A stretch of DNA of 6,582 bases from contig MUZY01000129.1 in NCBI GenBank assembly GCA_003266065.1, forward strand, positions 2,442 through 9,023, written 5' to 3'. Origin of the DNA: Methanosphaera sp. rholeuAM130 (GTDB lineage: Archaea; Methanobacteriota; Methanobacteria; Methanobacteriales; Methanobacteriaceae). Under the pieces are notes generated by a model. That model was not told the DNA's origin. It saw only the letters and a program-made list of their open reading frames with translations, and made no database searches. A program made the translations under genes and the position numbers. This document shows positions 6,166-6,582 of the stretch, piece after piece. Each line of letters opens with the position of its first letter. Position 1 is the first letter of the stretch.

Positions 6166-6582
6166 CTAGAATATGTATTTAACAGTGTTTTTAATCATCA
6201 GCCATTCTATCCTCAATAGATTTTTATGAGATTTAATTTCGGTTTTGTTGAGTTTGTTTTTTGTAGCAATCGCTTCCTTTATTCCTTCAAGATAATATGT
6301 GGAAAAACCTTTTTTATAGAAGAAAATGTATTTAATCAATATTCCCAAGATTATGAATATTGCATTGATTATCAGCATCCACTTGGGCATATTCTTATAG
6401 ATTAAATAAATGTTATTTCTGGCAGAGATTTTTACTTTAAACGGATTGTATCTTGAACCGGTTGTTGCACTCCCATGGTGGTATACTATTGCATCAGCAC
6501 AGTAATATGAGACATATCCATGAATTCTAGCTCTAAACGACAAATCCATATCTTCAACATAGCTTTCAAAATTTTCATCAAA
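6166..6582 (-). CDS. Family 2 glycosyltransferase, C-terminal part (5' end beyond the window)
   Basis: The frame is open to the right edge, giving 138 residues up to a TAG stop, so the N-terminal donor-binding half lies outside. The visible part begins with the GT2 catalytic-base region FDENFESYVEDMDLSFRAR (E10, D11). YHHGSATTGS and a conserved RNNIYLIYKNMP follow. One hydrophobic segment (about 68-89) and a basic tail come next, the usual C-terminal layout of membrane-associated GT2 enzymes that build surface polysaccharide. The internal ATG at 6549 falls inside the conserved ED motif, so it is not the real start. The following GT2 gene starts 11 bases downstream, so the pair forms one operon. 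Sugar specificity cannot be judged. Confidence 0.88.
   Translation of the reverse strand, partial: FDENFESYVEDMDLSFRARIHGYVSYYCADAIVYHHGSATTGSRYNPFKVKISARNNIYLIYKNMPKWMLIINAIFIILGILIKYIFFYKKGFSTYYLEGIKEAIATKNKLNKTEIKSHKNLLRIEWLMIKNTVKYIF

Noticed and set aside
1..6582. CRISPR array, insertion sequence, tRNA, or defence/toxin system
   Set aside because: No regular repeat-spacer pattern, transposase motif, terminal repeats, tRNA-like cloverleaf or toxin/nuclease motif was found by reading both strands.

Overview
The window suggests a methanogenic archaeon of the order Methanobacteriales, most likely Methanobrevibacter or a close relative such as Methanosphaera. This is inferred from very AT-rich DNA, heavy use of ATA for isoleucine, a DUF1616 protein, U-tract terminators without strong hairpins, TATA-like boxes upstream of genes, and the style of the glycosyltransferases. 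No rRNA, tRNA or methanogenesis gene is present to settle it.

Layout. On the minus strand, reading from the right edge, lie the C-terminal end of a family 2 glycosyltransferase (6166-6582, cut by the window), a complete family 2 glycosyltransferase (5303-6154), a full-length polyprenyl-phosphate sugar-1-phosphate transferase of the WcaJ/WbaP type (3804-5195) and a large multi-spanning membrane protein with a GT-C-like layout and an outward C-terminal domain (2192-3766). The gaps are 11, 107 and 37 bases. A double oligo-T tract and a candidate promoter lie in the 107-base gap, so the four genes may form two transcription units. Facing them, on the plus strand, is a DUF1616 membrane protein (about 707-1942). 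Stem-loops and T tracts fill the convergent junction (1943-2191). At the left edge a divergent minus-strand gene (1-418, incomplete) encodes a membrane-anchored protein with a long Ser/Thr/Asp-rich stalk.

How the genes could work together. The sugar-1-phosphate transferase would load the first sugar on a polyprenyl-phosphate carrier at the cytoplasmic face. The two family 2 enzymes would extend it with nucleotide-sugar donors. The GT-C-like protein could act on the outer face. This looks like part of a surface polysaccharide or glycoprotein glycan locus. The DUF1616 protein and the stalk protein both present sequon-bearing outward regions and may be glycan acceptors or surface components.

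The most notable sequence-level point is the DUF1616 start. A strong Shine-Dalgarno sequence and the full first membrane helix lie upstream of any ATG, GTG or TTG in frame, which implies initiation at a rare ATA or ATC codon, a recently lost ATG, or a sequence error. No defence system, CRISPR array or mobile element is visible, and nothing here amounts to a clearly new system.
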